From contig NZ_JASVWB010000002.1 of assembly GCF_030287445.1 (NCBI RefSeq), forward strand, positions 4,092,001-4,156,000: DNA of 64,000 nucleotides. Direction: 5' to 3'. Within the stretch, counting starts at the first letter, position 1. Each line of letters starts with the position of its first letter. Below, in pieces: positions 1-7,152 of this stretch. The stretch is from Streptomyces sp. ALI-76-A (GTDB lineage Bacteria > Actinomycetota > Actinomycetes > Streptomycetales > Streptomycetaceae). Position numbers and translations under genes: made by a program. The notes below the pieces were generated by a model. The model saw only the letters and a program-made list of their open reading frames with translations, searched no databases and was not told the origin of the DNA.

Positions 1-934
1 CCGCGAGTCGCTCGACCAGCCGGTCGTACACCCCCCGCTGCGCCAGCACCCGGGTCGGGGCCGTGCAGATCTGCCCGCTGTAGAAGGAGAACGTCGTCCC
101 GATCCCGGCCACCGCCGAGCCGATGTCCGCGTCGTCGAAGACGAGCGCCGCGCCCTTCCCGCCCAGCTCCATCAGCTGCCGTTTCATCCCGCGCCCGCAC
201 ACCTGCGCGATGCGCTGCCCGACCGCCGTGGAGCCGGTGAAGCTCACCATGTCGACGTCCGGCGACCCGACGGCCTCCTCCCCGACCGCCACCGACCGGC
301 CGGAGACGACGTTCACCACCCCGCGCGGCACCCCGGCCGCCTCCAGCGCCTGCGCCATCCGGTAGACCGACAGCGGATCCTGCGGGGCGGGCTTGACGAC
401 CACCGTGTTGCCCATCGCCAGCGCCGGGGCGACCTTCCCGGCCGCGTTCGCCCACGGGTTGTTGTACGAGGTGACGCAGGTGACCACCCCGACGGGCTGG
501 CGTACGGCCAGTGCCCCCAGCACCGCCGCCCGCCCCATCGGCCCCGCCTCGTTGATCTGCGGCGGGATCGCCCACTCGGCGGGCTCCACCCGCGCGTACC
601 GCCGGAACCGGGCGGCGGCCACCCCGACCTGCATCCGCCGGGCCGTCACCGTGGTCGCCCCGGTCTCCGCCCGGGCCAGCTCCGCGTACGGCTCCAGACG
701 TCCGCCGATGATCCCCGCGGCCCGGGCGAGGATCGCCGCCCGCTCCTCCGGCGGGGTCCGCGACCAGGGACCGAAGGCCTCGCGGGCCGCGGCGCAGGCC
801 GCGCGCACCTGGTCCCGCGAGGCCTCCGGCGCCAGACCGGCCCTCTCCTCGGTGGCCGGGTCGACCACCTCGTAGTGGCCGCCGTCCGGCTCGACCCAGG
901 AACCCCCGACGAACAGCCGCTGCCCCTCGGTCAC
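1..934 (-). CDS. NAD(P)-dependent aldehyde dehydrogenase (partial, C-terminus beyond window)
   Basis: An aldehyde dehydrogenase, oxidising an aldehyde to its acid in the cytoplasm. I read about 311 codons from a GTG at 934; the C-terminal third lies off the left edge. Family signatures are ELGGKGAALVF with the general-base Glu, then YSGQICTAPTR with the nucleophilic Cys, plus NNPWANAAGK and VSFTGSTAVGQ in the cofactor fold. The GTG overlaps the stop of the upstream hydrolase by four bases (GTGA), so translation is probably coupled. As last visible gene of an operon with a luciferase-like monooxygenase and an amidohydrolase, it may oxidise an aldehyde made upstream; the substrate is not known. 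Confidence 0.9.
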   Translation of the reverse strand, partial: MTEGQRLFVGGSWVEPDGGHYEVVDPATEERAGLAPEASRDQVRAACAAAREAFGPWSRTPPEERAAILARAAGIIGGRLEPYAELARAETGATTVTARRMQVGVAAARFRRYARVEPAEWAIPPQINEAGPMGRAAVLGALAVRQPVGVVTCVTSYNNPWANAAGKVAPALAMGNTVVVKPAPQDPLSVYRMAQALEAAGVPRGVVNVVSGRSVAVGEEAVGSPDVDMVSFTGSTAVGQRIAQVCGRGMKRQLMELGGKGAALVFDDADIGSAVAGIGTTFSFYSGQICTAPTRVLAQRGVYDRLVERLA

Positions 935-2661
935 CTGGTCGCCACCGTCCGGGTGTCCCGCCCCGACCGCAACACCCTCCCCGGCACCGCCCCGCTCACC
1001 ACGTCGTCGCGGATCGCCTCGACCCCGTTGACCCACACGGCCCGGATCCCGATGGCCCTGGCGTCCAGCCGCGGACTGTCACCCGGCAGGTCGTGCACCA
1101 GCGTGGCCGTGCCCGCGGCGATCCGTTCCGGGTCGAAGAGGACGAGGTCGGCATGGAAGCCCTCCTGTACCCGGCCCCGCTCCCTGAGACCGAAGAGCCG
1201 CGCCGGATCGTCCGTCAGCATCTTCACCGCCTGCTCCAGGCCCACCAGCTTCCGCCCGCGCAGACAGTCCCCGAGGAAGCGGGTCGTGTACGGGGCTCCG
1301 CACATCCGGTCCAGGTGGGCGCCGGCGTCCGAGCCGCCGAGCAGGACGTCCTCGTGCTGCCAGGTCTGCGCGCGCAGCGCCCAGGACGCCGGGTCGTTGT
1401 CGGTCGGCATGGGCCACAGGACCGTCCGCAGCTCGTCGGCGGCGCAGATCTCGACCAGGCAGTGGAACGGGTCCTGGCCGCGTTCGGCCGCGATGTCCCG
1501 CACGACCCGGCCGCTCAGCCCCCGGTTCGCCTCGCTGTACGTGTCGCCGATGACGTACCGCCCGAAGTTCGCCAGCCGCCGGAAGACGCCCGCCTCCCTG
1601 GACCCGGCGTGCTCCAGCAGCTGGGCCCGGACGGCCGGGTCGCGCAGCCTGTCGATCCGCTCCGGGACGGGCAGGCCGAGCACCGGTCCCCAGCCCGGGA
1701 TGAGGTTCAGGGCGCAGAACGTGCCCAGCGACATGTTCATCGGCGTCAGGATCGGCATGGTGAGGGCGACGACCCGGCCGCCCGCCTTGCGCGCCTGCTC
1801 GCTCGCCAGCAACTGGCGGGGCACCCGCTCCGGGACGGAGGCGTCGATGGTGAGGACGTTCCAGTTCAGGGGCCGTCCGGCCGTCGCGCTCATCTCCGCG
1901 AGCAGGTCGATCTCCGCGTCGCTGAACTGGTCGAGACAGCCCGCGACGATCGCCTCGATCTGGGTGCCCTCGTGCTCACCGACCGCCTTGGACAGCGCCA
2001 GCAGCTCGGCCGGCCGCGCGTGCCGGGAGGCGACCGGTTTCCCGTCGCCGTCGGAGTGGGTGGACGACTGGGTGGTGGACAGGCCCCAGGCGCCGGCGTC
2101 CATGGCCTCGTGCAGCAGCCGGACGAGGTCCGCGAGCTGCTCCTCGCTCGGCTGCCCGCCGACCGCGTCCGGCCCCATGACGTACCGCCGCAGCGCGCAG
2201 TGCCCCACCATGAAGCCCGCGTTGACGGCGATCCGCCCCTCCAGCGCGTCCAGGTACTCCCCGAACGAGTGCCAGTTCCAGGGCGCCCCCTCCTCCAGCG
2301 CCACCAGGGACATGCCCTCGACCTTGGACATCATGCGGCGCGTGTAGTCGGCGTCCGCCGGGCGCGCCGGGTGCAGCGGGGCCAGGGTGAACCCGCAGTT
2401 GCCCGCGGCGACCGTGGTCACCCCGTGGTTGAGGGACGGGGTCGCGTACGGGTCCCAGAACAGCTGGGCGTCGTAGTGGGTGTGCGGGTCGACGAAACCG
2501 GGGGCGAGGACGAGGCCGTGCGCGTCCTCGGTGGTCCGGGCTTCTTCGGTGATCTTCCCGACGGCCGCGACACGACCGTCCCGGATGCCGACGTCGGCGG
2601 TGTACGCCGGGGCGCCCGTGCCATCGACGATGGTCGCGCCCTTGATCAGGTGGTCGAGCAT
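931..2661 (-). CDS. Amidohydrolase family 3 / N-acyl-D-amino-acid deacylase-like hydrolase
   Basis: A 576-residue metal-dependent hydrolase of the D-aminoacylase / amidohydrolase-3 family. The N-terminus has the family beta-sandwich start (LIKGATIVDGTG), then PGFVDPHTHYDAQ carrying the first two metal-ligand histidines; GSDAGAH near the C-terminus carries the conserved catalytic Asp. The start is the ATG at 2661 because a strong GGAGGAG lies just upstream; a longer open frame to 2736 lacks a site. The family removes acyl groups from amides or opens cyclic amides. It follows the luciferase-like gene (100-bp gap with a repeat) and overlaps the aldehyde dehydrogenase. A role in opening an amide- or lactone-like intermediate is inferred only. 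Confidence 0.85.
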   Translation of the reverse strand: MLDHLIKGATIVDGTGAPAYTADVGIRDGRVAAVGKITEEARTTEDAHGLVLAPGFVDPHTHYDAQLFWDPYATPSLNHGVTTVAAGNCGFTLAPLHPARPADADYTRRMMSKVEGMSLVALEEGAPWNWHSFGEYLDALEGRIAVNAGFMVGHCALRRYVMGPDAVGGQPSEEQLADLVRLLHEAMDAGAWGLSTTQSSTHSDGDGKPVASRHARPAELLALSKAVGEHEGTQIEAIVAGCLDQFSDAEIDLLAEMSATAGRPLNWNVLTIDASVPERVPRQLLASEQARKAGGRVVALTMPILTPMNMSLGTFCALNLIPGWGPVLGLPVPERIDRLRDPAVRAQLLEHAGSREAGVFRRLANFGRYVIGDTYSEANRGLSGRVVRDIAAERGQDPFHCLVEICAADELRTVLWPMPTDNDPASWALRAQTWQHEDVLLGGSDAGAHLDRMCGAPYTTRFLGDCLRGRKLVGLEQAVKMLTDDPARLFGLRERGRVQEGFHADLVLFDPERIAAGTATLVHDLPGDSPRLDARAIGIRAVWVNGVEAIRDDVVSGAVPGRVLRSGRDTRTVATR

Positions 2662-2702
2662 GACGTCGCTTGCCTCCTCCAACTCCGGGCCGGTGTACGT
2701 AC

Positions 2703-2732
2703 TCAGGGGCGCGGGGAACTGCGCGACCAGCC
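2703..2732. repeat. REP-like 30-bp intergenic repeat, copy 1
   Basis: Thirty bases beginning TCAGGGGCGCGGGGAAC and ending CGCGACCAGCC. The same 30-mer with one substitution occurs at 55619-55648. It sits in the gap between the luciferase-like gene and the amidohydrolase. I believe this is a common Streptomyces intergenic repeat, usually half of a terminator hairpin, but here the opposite arm is absent. Confidence 0.6.
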
Positions 2733-2760
2733 ACAACGGACCCGCACCCCGCGACGGCGA

Positions 2761-3903
2761 TTACCCGGCGGCCCGGAACCGGGAGGTCCGATGCACGGGA
2801 TCCGTGTCGATCTTCGGAATCACGTGCTCCCCGATCAGCCGGATCGTCTGCAACGTCTCCTCCTTCGGCACCCCCACCGGCAGCCCGAAGCTCAGCTGGT
2901 CCGCCCCCGCCTGCTCCCACCGCTTGCACTGCGTGAGCACCTCGTCCGGGTCCCCGCAGATCAACAGCTCCTCCTCGATGAGCAGCTCGACGAACTCCGC
3001 CGTGTACGGGGGCAGGGTCTCCGGCCACACCGGGAACCCCTCGGGGCGGGGGAACGTGTCGTGGTACCGGAACACCAGCGACGGCAGATAGTGCAGCCCG
3101 CCGTTCACCGCGATCCGTACCGCCTCCTCGTGCGTCGGCGCGCAGATCGCCGTGGTCGTCACCATCACGTTGTCGTTGACGAAGGCGCCGACCGGCTCGG
3201 CGTCCACGACCGCCGTCTTGTACTGCTCCAGCACCCACTCCATGTCGGAGACCTTCTGCACGCTGAAGCCGAGCACCCCGAGCCCCTTGCGGGCGGCCAT
3301 GGCGTACGAGGGCGGCGACCCGGCGGCGTACCACATCGCGGGGTGGGCCTTCCCGTACGGCTTGGGGAGGACCTTGCGCGGCGGGAGCTGCCAGTGCTTG
3401 CCCTGGAAGCCCTCGTACTCGTCCTGGAGCCACATCCTGGGGAACTCGGCGATGGTCTCCTCCCAGATCTCCTTGGTGTGGTTCATGTCGGTGATGCCGG
3501 GGAGGAAGCCGAGGATCTCGTGCGAGCCGGCGCCCCGCCCGCTGCCGAACTCGAAGCGGTTGCCGGTGAGATGGTCGAGCATGGCGACCTTCTCGGCGAC
3601 CTTCACCGGGTGGTTGACCTGGGCGAGCGGGTTGAAGATGCCCGAGCCGAGGTGGATCCGCTCGGTGGCGTGCGCGAGGTAGCCGAGGAAGACGTCGTTG
3701 GCGGAGAGGTGCGAGTACTCCTCCAGGAAGTGGTGCTCGGACGCCCAGGCGTACTTGAAGCCGGACCGGTCCGCCTGGATGACGTACTCGGTCTCCTCCA
3801 TCAGCGCCTTGTGCTCGGCCAGCGGGTCGGTCTCGGCGCGCTTGCCCACGTATCCCTGTACAAAGAGCCCGAATTCCACGGAGGTCACCGTCCCCACGAT
3901 CAC
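2761..3903 (-). CDS. Luciferase-like (LLM-class) flavin-dependent monooxygenase, 380 aa
   Basis: A bacterial-luciferase-fold TIM-barrel monooxygenase. The N-terminal strand EFGLFVQGYVG, the block YAWASEHHFLEEYSHLS and the conserved ERIHLGSGIFNP are typical; GRGAGSHE marks the flavin-phosphate region. Size and sequence fit FMNH2- or F420-using members similar to those in mycobacterial sterol loci. The first start is a GTG at 3903; GTGs at 3888 and 3879 are also possible, the last preceded by GGGGACGG. Two copies of the regulon operator lie just upstream (3906-3920 and 3966-3980). A reduced-flavin supply could come from the flavin reductase at 38302. The substrate is unknown. Confidence 0.88.
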   Translation of the reverse strand: MIVGTVTSVEFGLFVQGYVGKRAETDPLAEHKALMEETEYVIQADRSGFKYAWASEHHFLEEYSHLSANDVFLGYLAHATERIHLGSGIFNPLAQVNHPVKVAEKVAMLDHLTGNRFEFGSGRGAGSHEILGFLPGITDMNHTKEIWEETIAEFPRMWLQDEYEGFQGKHWQLPPRKVLPKPYGKAHPAMWYAAGSPPSYAMAARKGLGVLGFSVQKVSDMEWVLEQYKTAVVDAEPVGAFVNDNVMVTTTAICAPTHEEAVRIAVNGGLHYLPSLVFRYHDTFPRPEGFPVWPETLPPYTAEFVELLIEEELLICGDPDEVLTQCKRWEQAGADQLSFGLPVGVPKEETLQTIRLIGEHVIPKIDTDPVHRTSRFRAAG

Positions 3904-3905
3904 GT

Positions 3906-3920
3906 CTGACGGTCCGTCAG
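3906..3920. promoter_or_regulatory. Regulon operator 1 (CTGACGGTCCGTCAG)
   Basis: A perfect 7+1+7 inverted repeat two bases before the first possible start of the luciferase-like gene at 3903. Binding here would block transcription or initiation of the 3903 to 1 operon. It matches the consensus built from 14 sites in this window. Confidence 0.85.
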
Positions 3921-3965
3921 ATTTATGGCTCCGACTGTTCCACCGGCCACCGGGAGCGTCAATAG

Positions 3966-3980
3966 CTGACGGCCCGTCAG
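3966..3980. promoter_or_regulatory. Regulon operator 2 (CTGACGGCCCGTCAG)
   Basis: A perfect inverted repeat 60 bp centre-to-centre from operator 1. The stop codon of the SDR gene (3977-3979) lies inside it, so the operator is partly embedded in the end of the neighbouring gene. With operator 1 it brackets the probable promoter of the 3903 to 1 operon. Confidence 0.8.
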
Positions 3981-4729
3981 CTGATGGTCACGCCCGCCAG
4001 CCACCCCCCGTCGATCACGAACGGCTGCCCGGTGATGTAGGAGGAGTCCTCGCAGCTGAGGAAGAGGGCGAGGCGGGCGACCTCCTCCGGCCGGCCGATC
4101 CGGCCGAGCGGCACGAGCTTGCGGTACAGCGCGTCCGTGGCCCCCTCGTCGGCGCCGCCCGGATTGCTCATCGCGGTGTCGATGGCCCCCGGGCACACGG
4201 CGTTCACCCGCACCCCCCGGCCCGCCAGCTCCAGCGCGGCCACCCGGGTGAGCCCGATGATCGCGTGCTTGGTGGCCGCGTACGCCCCCACGTACGCCAT
4301 GCCGGTCATCCCCGTGTAGGAGGCGGTGTTGACGATGGTGCCGCCGCCGGCCGCGGCGATCAGGGGCCCGGCCGTCTTGATGCCGAGGAAGACCCCGACC
4401 TGGTTGACCTGCACGATCCGCATGAACTCGGCGAGGGGCGTGTCGACGAGGGTGTTGAAGCGCAGGATGCCGGCGTTGTTGACGAGTCCGTCGACGCGGC
4501 CGTACGCGTCGGTGACCGCCCGCAGCGCGGTCCGCCAGTCGTCCTCCCGGCCGACGTCGAGACGCACGTACAGCGCGCCGATCTCCTTGGCGAGGTCCTG
4601 CCCCCGGCCGTCCAGCACGTCCGCCACGACGACCTCGGCACCCTCCTCCCGGAACAGCCGGGCCTCCTGCTCCCCCTGTCCGCGTGCCGCGCCGGTGACG
4701 AGGACGACACGTCCGTCGAGCTTGCCCAT
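3977..4729 (-). CDS. Short-chain dehydrogenase/reductase, 250 aa
   Basis: A classical SDR, a cytoplasmic NAD(P)-dependent alcohol/ketone oxidoreductase. Visible motifs are TGAARGQG (dinucleotide binding), NNAGI, and the catalytic Ser with YVGAYAATKHA giving Tyr and Lys; the C-terminal QPFVIDGGW is typical of the FabG/3-alpha-HSD-like group. The start is the ATG at 4729, preceded by GGAGAG; the longer open frame upstream is an antisense-driven artefact. It is the last gene of the operon with the luciferase-like protein (4768) and the amidohydrolase (5700). A role as hydroxyacyl-CoA or cyclic-alcohol dehydrogenase in the catabolic pathway is inferred. Confidence 0.9.
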   Translation of the reverse strand: MGKLDGRVVLVTGAARGQGEQEARLFREEGAEVVVADVLDGRGQDLAKEIGALYVRLDVGREDDWRTALRAVTDAYGRVDGLVNNAGILRFNTLVDTPLAEFMRIVQVNQVGVFLGIKTAGPLIAAAGGGTIVNTASYTGMTGMAYVGAYAATKHAIIGLTRVAALELAGRGVRVNAVCPGAIDTAMSNPGGADEGATDALYRKLVPLGRIGRPEEVARLALFLSCEDSSYITGQPFVIDGGWLAGVTIS

Positions 4730-4767
4730 GCGATCTCTCCTGTCGGGTCTGTCCGGTGCCGTCCGGG

Positions 4768-5703
4768 TCAGAGGTGCGGGGCGGTCTCGGTGCCGAACGC
4801 GGCCATCTGGTCGGTGAGTTCCGCGCGGCTGCGGCTGCGGAAGCGGACCTGGATCTGGTGGACGCCCATCGCGCGGTAGGCGCGCAGCGACTCGGCGAGC
4901 CGCTGCGGGCCGCCGGTGAGGGTCCTGCGGCCGACGTCCCAGGCGGGGGCGCCGACGTAGAGCGGCTCGGTGATGGCACCGACCACGAAGGGCCCCTGGA
5001 CGGCGTGCCGCTCGCGCAGTTCCCTGATCCGGTCGAGCTGTGCGGGCAGCCGCTCGCGCGGGTCGCCCTGCGGCAGCCAGCCGTCGCCCTTGAGCGCGGC
5101 CCGGCGGACCGCGGCGGGCGAGGAGCCGCCGACCCACAGCGGCACCCGGGCCTGGGCCGGACGGGGGCGCTGGCCGAGGTCCTGGAAGTCGTACAGCTTG
5201 CCGTGGTGTGCGGGGAACTCGTCGGGCCCGAGGGCGGCGCGCAGGGCGTCGAGGGTCTCGTCGAGCACGGCCCCGCGCCGCCGGAAGTCGGCCCCGAGCG
5301 CCTCGAACTCCTCCGGCACGTGCCCGGCCCCGACCCCGAGGACCAGCCGCCCGCCGCTGAGGTGGTCGAGGGTGGCGTACTGCTTGGCGGTGAGCAGCGG
5401 GTGCCGCAGACCGACGACCGCGACGTGGCTGAGCAGCCGGACCCGCTCGGTGGCGGCGGCCAGGAAGGCGAGGGTGGCGACCGGGTCGTACCAGACCGTG
5501 CTCATGGCGGGCGCGAGCCGGCGCGGGATGGCGACGTGGTCGCAGCAGGCGACGTACGCGAATCCGGCCCGGTCGGCGGTCCGGGCGATCGCGACGAGGT
5601 CGTCCGGACCGGCGGCGGCCTCCCACGGCTCGGCGTAGAGGGTGCTCTGGGACTGGACGGGCAGCTGGATGCCGTAGGACAGGCGGGGTTCCGGCCCGCT
5701 CAC
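4768..5703 (-). CDS. LLM-class, probably F420-dependent oxidoreductase, 311 aa
   Basis: A second luciferase-like TIM-barrel protein, only distantly similar to the one at 2761. Motifs include YGIQLPVQ at the N-terminus, AYVACCDHVAIP, ERVRLLSHVAV, LSGGRLVLGVGAGHVPEEF and the C-terminal MGVHQIQVRF. The GGRLVLGVG-type block and length near 300 residues are usual in F420-dependent members. The GTG start at 5703 overlaps the amidohydrolase stop (GTGA), indicating translational coupling. It is the middle gene of the three-gene operon driven from the operator at 6954. Confidence 0.88.
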   Translation of the reverse strand: MSGPEPRLSYGIQLPVQSQSTLYAEPWEAAAGPDDLVAIARTADRAGFAYVACCDHVAIPRRLAPAMSTVWYDPVATLAFLAAATERVRLLSHVAVVGLRHPLLTAKQYATLDHLSGGRLVLGVGAGHVPEEFEALGADFRRRGAVLDETLDALRAALGPDEFPAHHGKLYDFQDLGQRPRPAQARVPLWVGGSSPAAVRRAALKGDGWLPQGDPRERLPAQLDRIRELRERHAVQGPFVVGAITEPLYVGAPAWDVGRRTLTGGPQRLAESLRAYRAMGVHQIQVRFRSRSRAELTDQMAAFGTETAPHL

Positions 5704-6932
5704 TCGGGGCCGCCCCAGAGCCCGTCCGGGGTGAGACCCAGCAGGTCGATGGCGTTGCCCCGGACGATGCGCCGCACCGCGTCCGGGTCCAGGTGGCCCA
5801 TCTGGGCCTCGCCGACCTCGCGGGACTTGGGCCAGGTGGAGTCGGAGTGGGGGTAGTCGGTCTCGTACAGGACGTTGCCGACGCCGATGGCGTCGAGGTT
5901 CCGGAGGCCGAAGGCGTCGTCGAAGAAGCAGCCGTAGACGTGCTCGGCGAACAGTTCGGACGGCGGGCGGTGGACCTTGTCGGTGACGCCGCCCCAGCCG
6001 CGGTTCTCCTCCCAGACGACGTCGGCGCGCTCCAGAATGTACGGGATCCAGCCGATCTGGCCCTCCGCGTACATCACCCGCAGGTTCGGGAAGCGCTCGA
6101 ACTTGCCGCTCATCAGCCAGTCGACCATCGAGAAGCAGCAGTTGGCGAAGGTGATCGTGGAGCCGACGGCGGGCGGGGCGTCGGCGGAGGTGGAGGGCAT
6201 ACGGCTGGACGAGCCGATGTGCATGGCGACGACCGTGCCGGTCTCGTCACAGGCGGCGAGGAAGGGGTCCCACTCGTCGGTGTGCACGGAGGGCAGGCCG
6301 AGGTGCGGGGGTATCTCGGAGAAGGCGACGGCCCGGACACCGCGGGCCGCGTTGCGCCGGACCTCCGCGGCGGCCAGCTCGGCGTCCCAGAGCGGGATCA
6401 GGGTCAGGGGGATGAGCCGGCCGTGGGCCTCGGGGCCGCACCACTCCTCCACCATCCAGTCGTTGTAGGCCCGCACGCACAGCAGGCCCAGCTCGCGGTC
6501 CTTCGCCTCGGTGAAGGTCTGGCCGCAGAAGCGGGGGAAGGTCGGGAAGCAGAGCGCGGACTGGACGTGGTTGACGTCCATGTCGGCCAGGCGCTGCGGG
6601 ACGTCGTGGGAACCGGGGCGCATCTGCTCGTAGGTGATGATCTCCAGCTTGATCTCGTCCCTGCTGTAGCCGACGGCGGTGTCGAGGCGGGTCAGGGGCC
6701 GGTGCAGGTCCTCGTAGACCCACCAGTCGCCCACCGGGCCGTCGTCGCCCGGCCGGCCCATGACCGGCTTGAACCGGCCGCCGAGGAAGGTCATCTCCTT
6801 CAGCGGCGCGCGGACGATCCGGGGCCCGGTGTCCGCGTACTTCGCGGGGAGCCGGTCCTGCCAGACGGTGGCGGGCTCCACGGTGTGGTCGTCGACGGAG
6901 ATGATCGGCGGGAGTGGGGTGTGGGTGTCCAT
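5700..6932 (-). CDS. ACMSD-type amidohydrolase (amidohydrolase_2), copy A, 410 aa
   Basis: A TIM-barrel metal-dependent hydrolase or decarboxylase of the amidohydrolase-2 (aminocarboxymuconate-semialdehyde decarboxylase-like) family. It opens with ISVDDHTVEP, where family members carry the first metal ligands; other conserved blocks are CFPTFPRFCGQTF, RAYNDWMVEEWCG, VAMHIGSSS (metal His) and ETDYPHSDSTWP (catalytic Asp region). A close paralogue lies at 49077-50270. The ATG at 6932 is chosen because the protein there aligns with the paralogue; no good Shine-Dalgarno is visible. First gene of the operon with the F420-type LLM and the SDR, 21 bp from an operator. Substrate unknown. Confidence 0.9.
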   Translation of the reverse strand: MDTHTPLPPIISVDDHTVEPATVWQDRLPAKYADTGPRIVRAPLKEMTFLGGRFKPVMGRPGDDGPVGDWWVYEDLHRPLTRLDTAVGYSRDEIKLEIITYEQMRPGSHDVPQRLADMDVNHVQSALCFPTFPRFCGQTFTEAKDRELGLLCVRAYNDWMVEEWCGPEAHGRLIPLTLIPLWDAELAAAEVRRNAARGVRAVAFSEIPPHLGLPSVHTDEWDPFLAACDETGTVVAMHIGSSSRMPSTSADAPPAVGSTITFANCCFSMVDWLMSGKFERFPNLRVMYAEGQIGWIPYILERADVVWEENRGWGGVTDKVHRPPSELFAEHVYGCFFDDAFGLRNLDAIGVGNVLYETDYPHSDSTWPKSREVGEAQMGHLDPDAVRRIVRGNAIDLLGLTPDGLWGGPE

Positions 6933-6953
6933 GGCGCTCACGGTAGCGCCGAT

Positions 6954-6968
6954 CTGACGGATCGTCAG
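6954..6968. promoter_or_regulatory. Regulon operator 3 (CTGACGGATCGTCAG)
   Basis: Inverted repeat matching the consensus, 21 bp upstream of the amidohydrolase start. It is nearly 190 bp from afsR on the other side, so it probably controls only the minus-strand operon. Confidence 0.85.
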
Positions 6969-7152
6969 CTGTCCGTCGGCCGCCCGCACCGGGCTCGGCC
7001 GGACCCGGATCCGTCCGCACCGGGGCGCTGATCCTGTGAGGACCTCGTGGACTCCTGTGCGCCGCCCTGTGATCGGCGTCTCCCACGGCTGACGCATCTG
7101 CCATGAACAAGGCAAACTGGCGTCGTTGCTCACGTGTTCTAGGGGGACGGCA

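Noticed and set aside
1093..3909. 938-codon open frame on the plus strand
   Set aside because: It is antisense to the amidohydrolase and LLM genes, rich in Arg/Gly/Pro/Val with no domain; high GC produces such frames. The same applies to 15562-18789 plus and several others.
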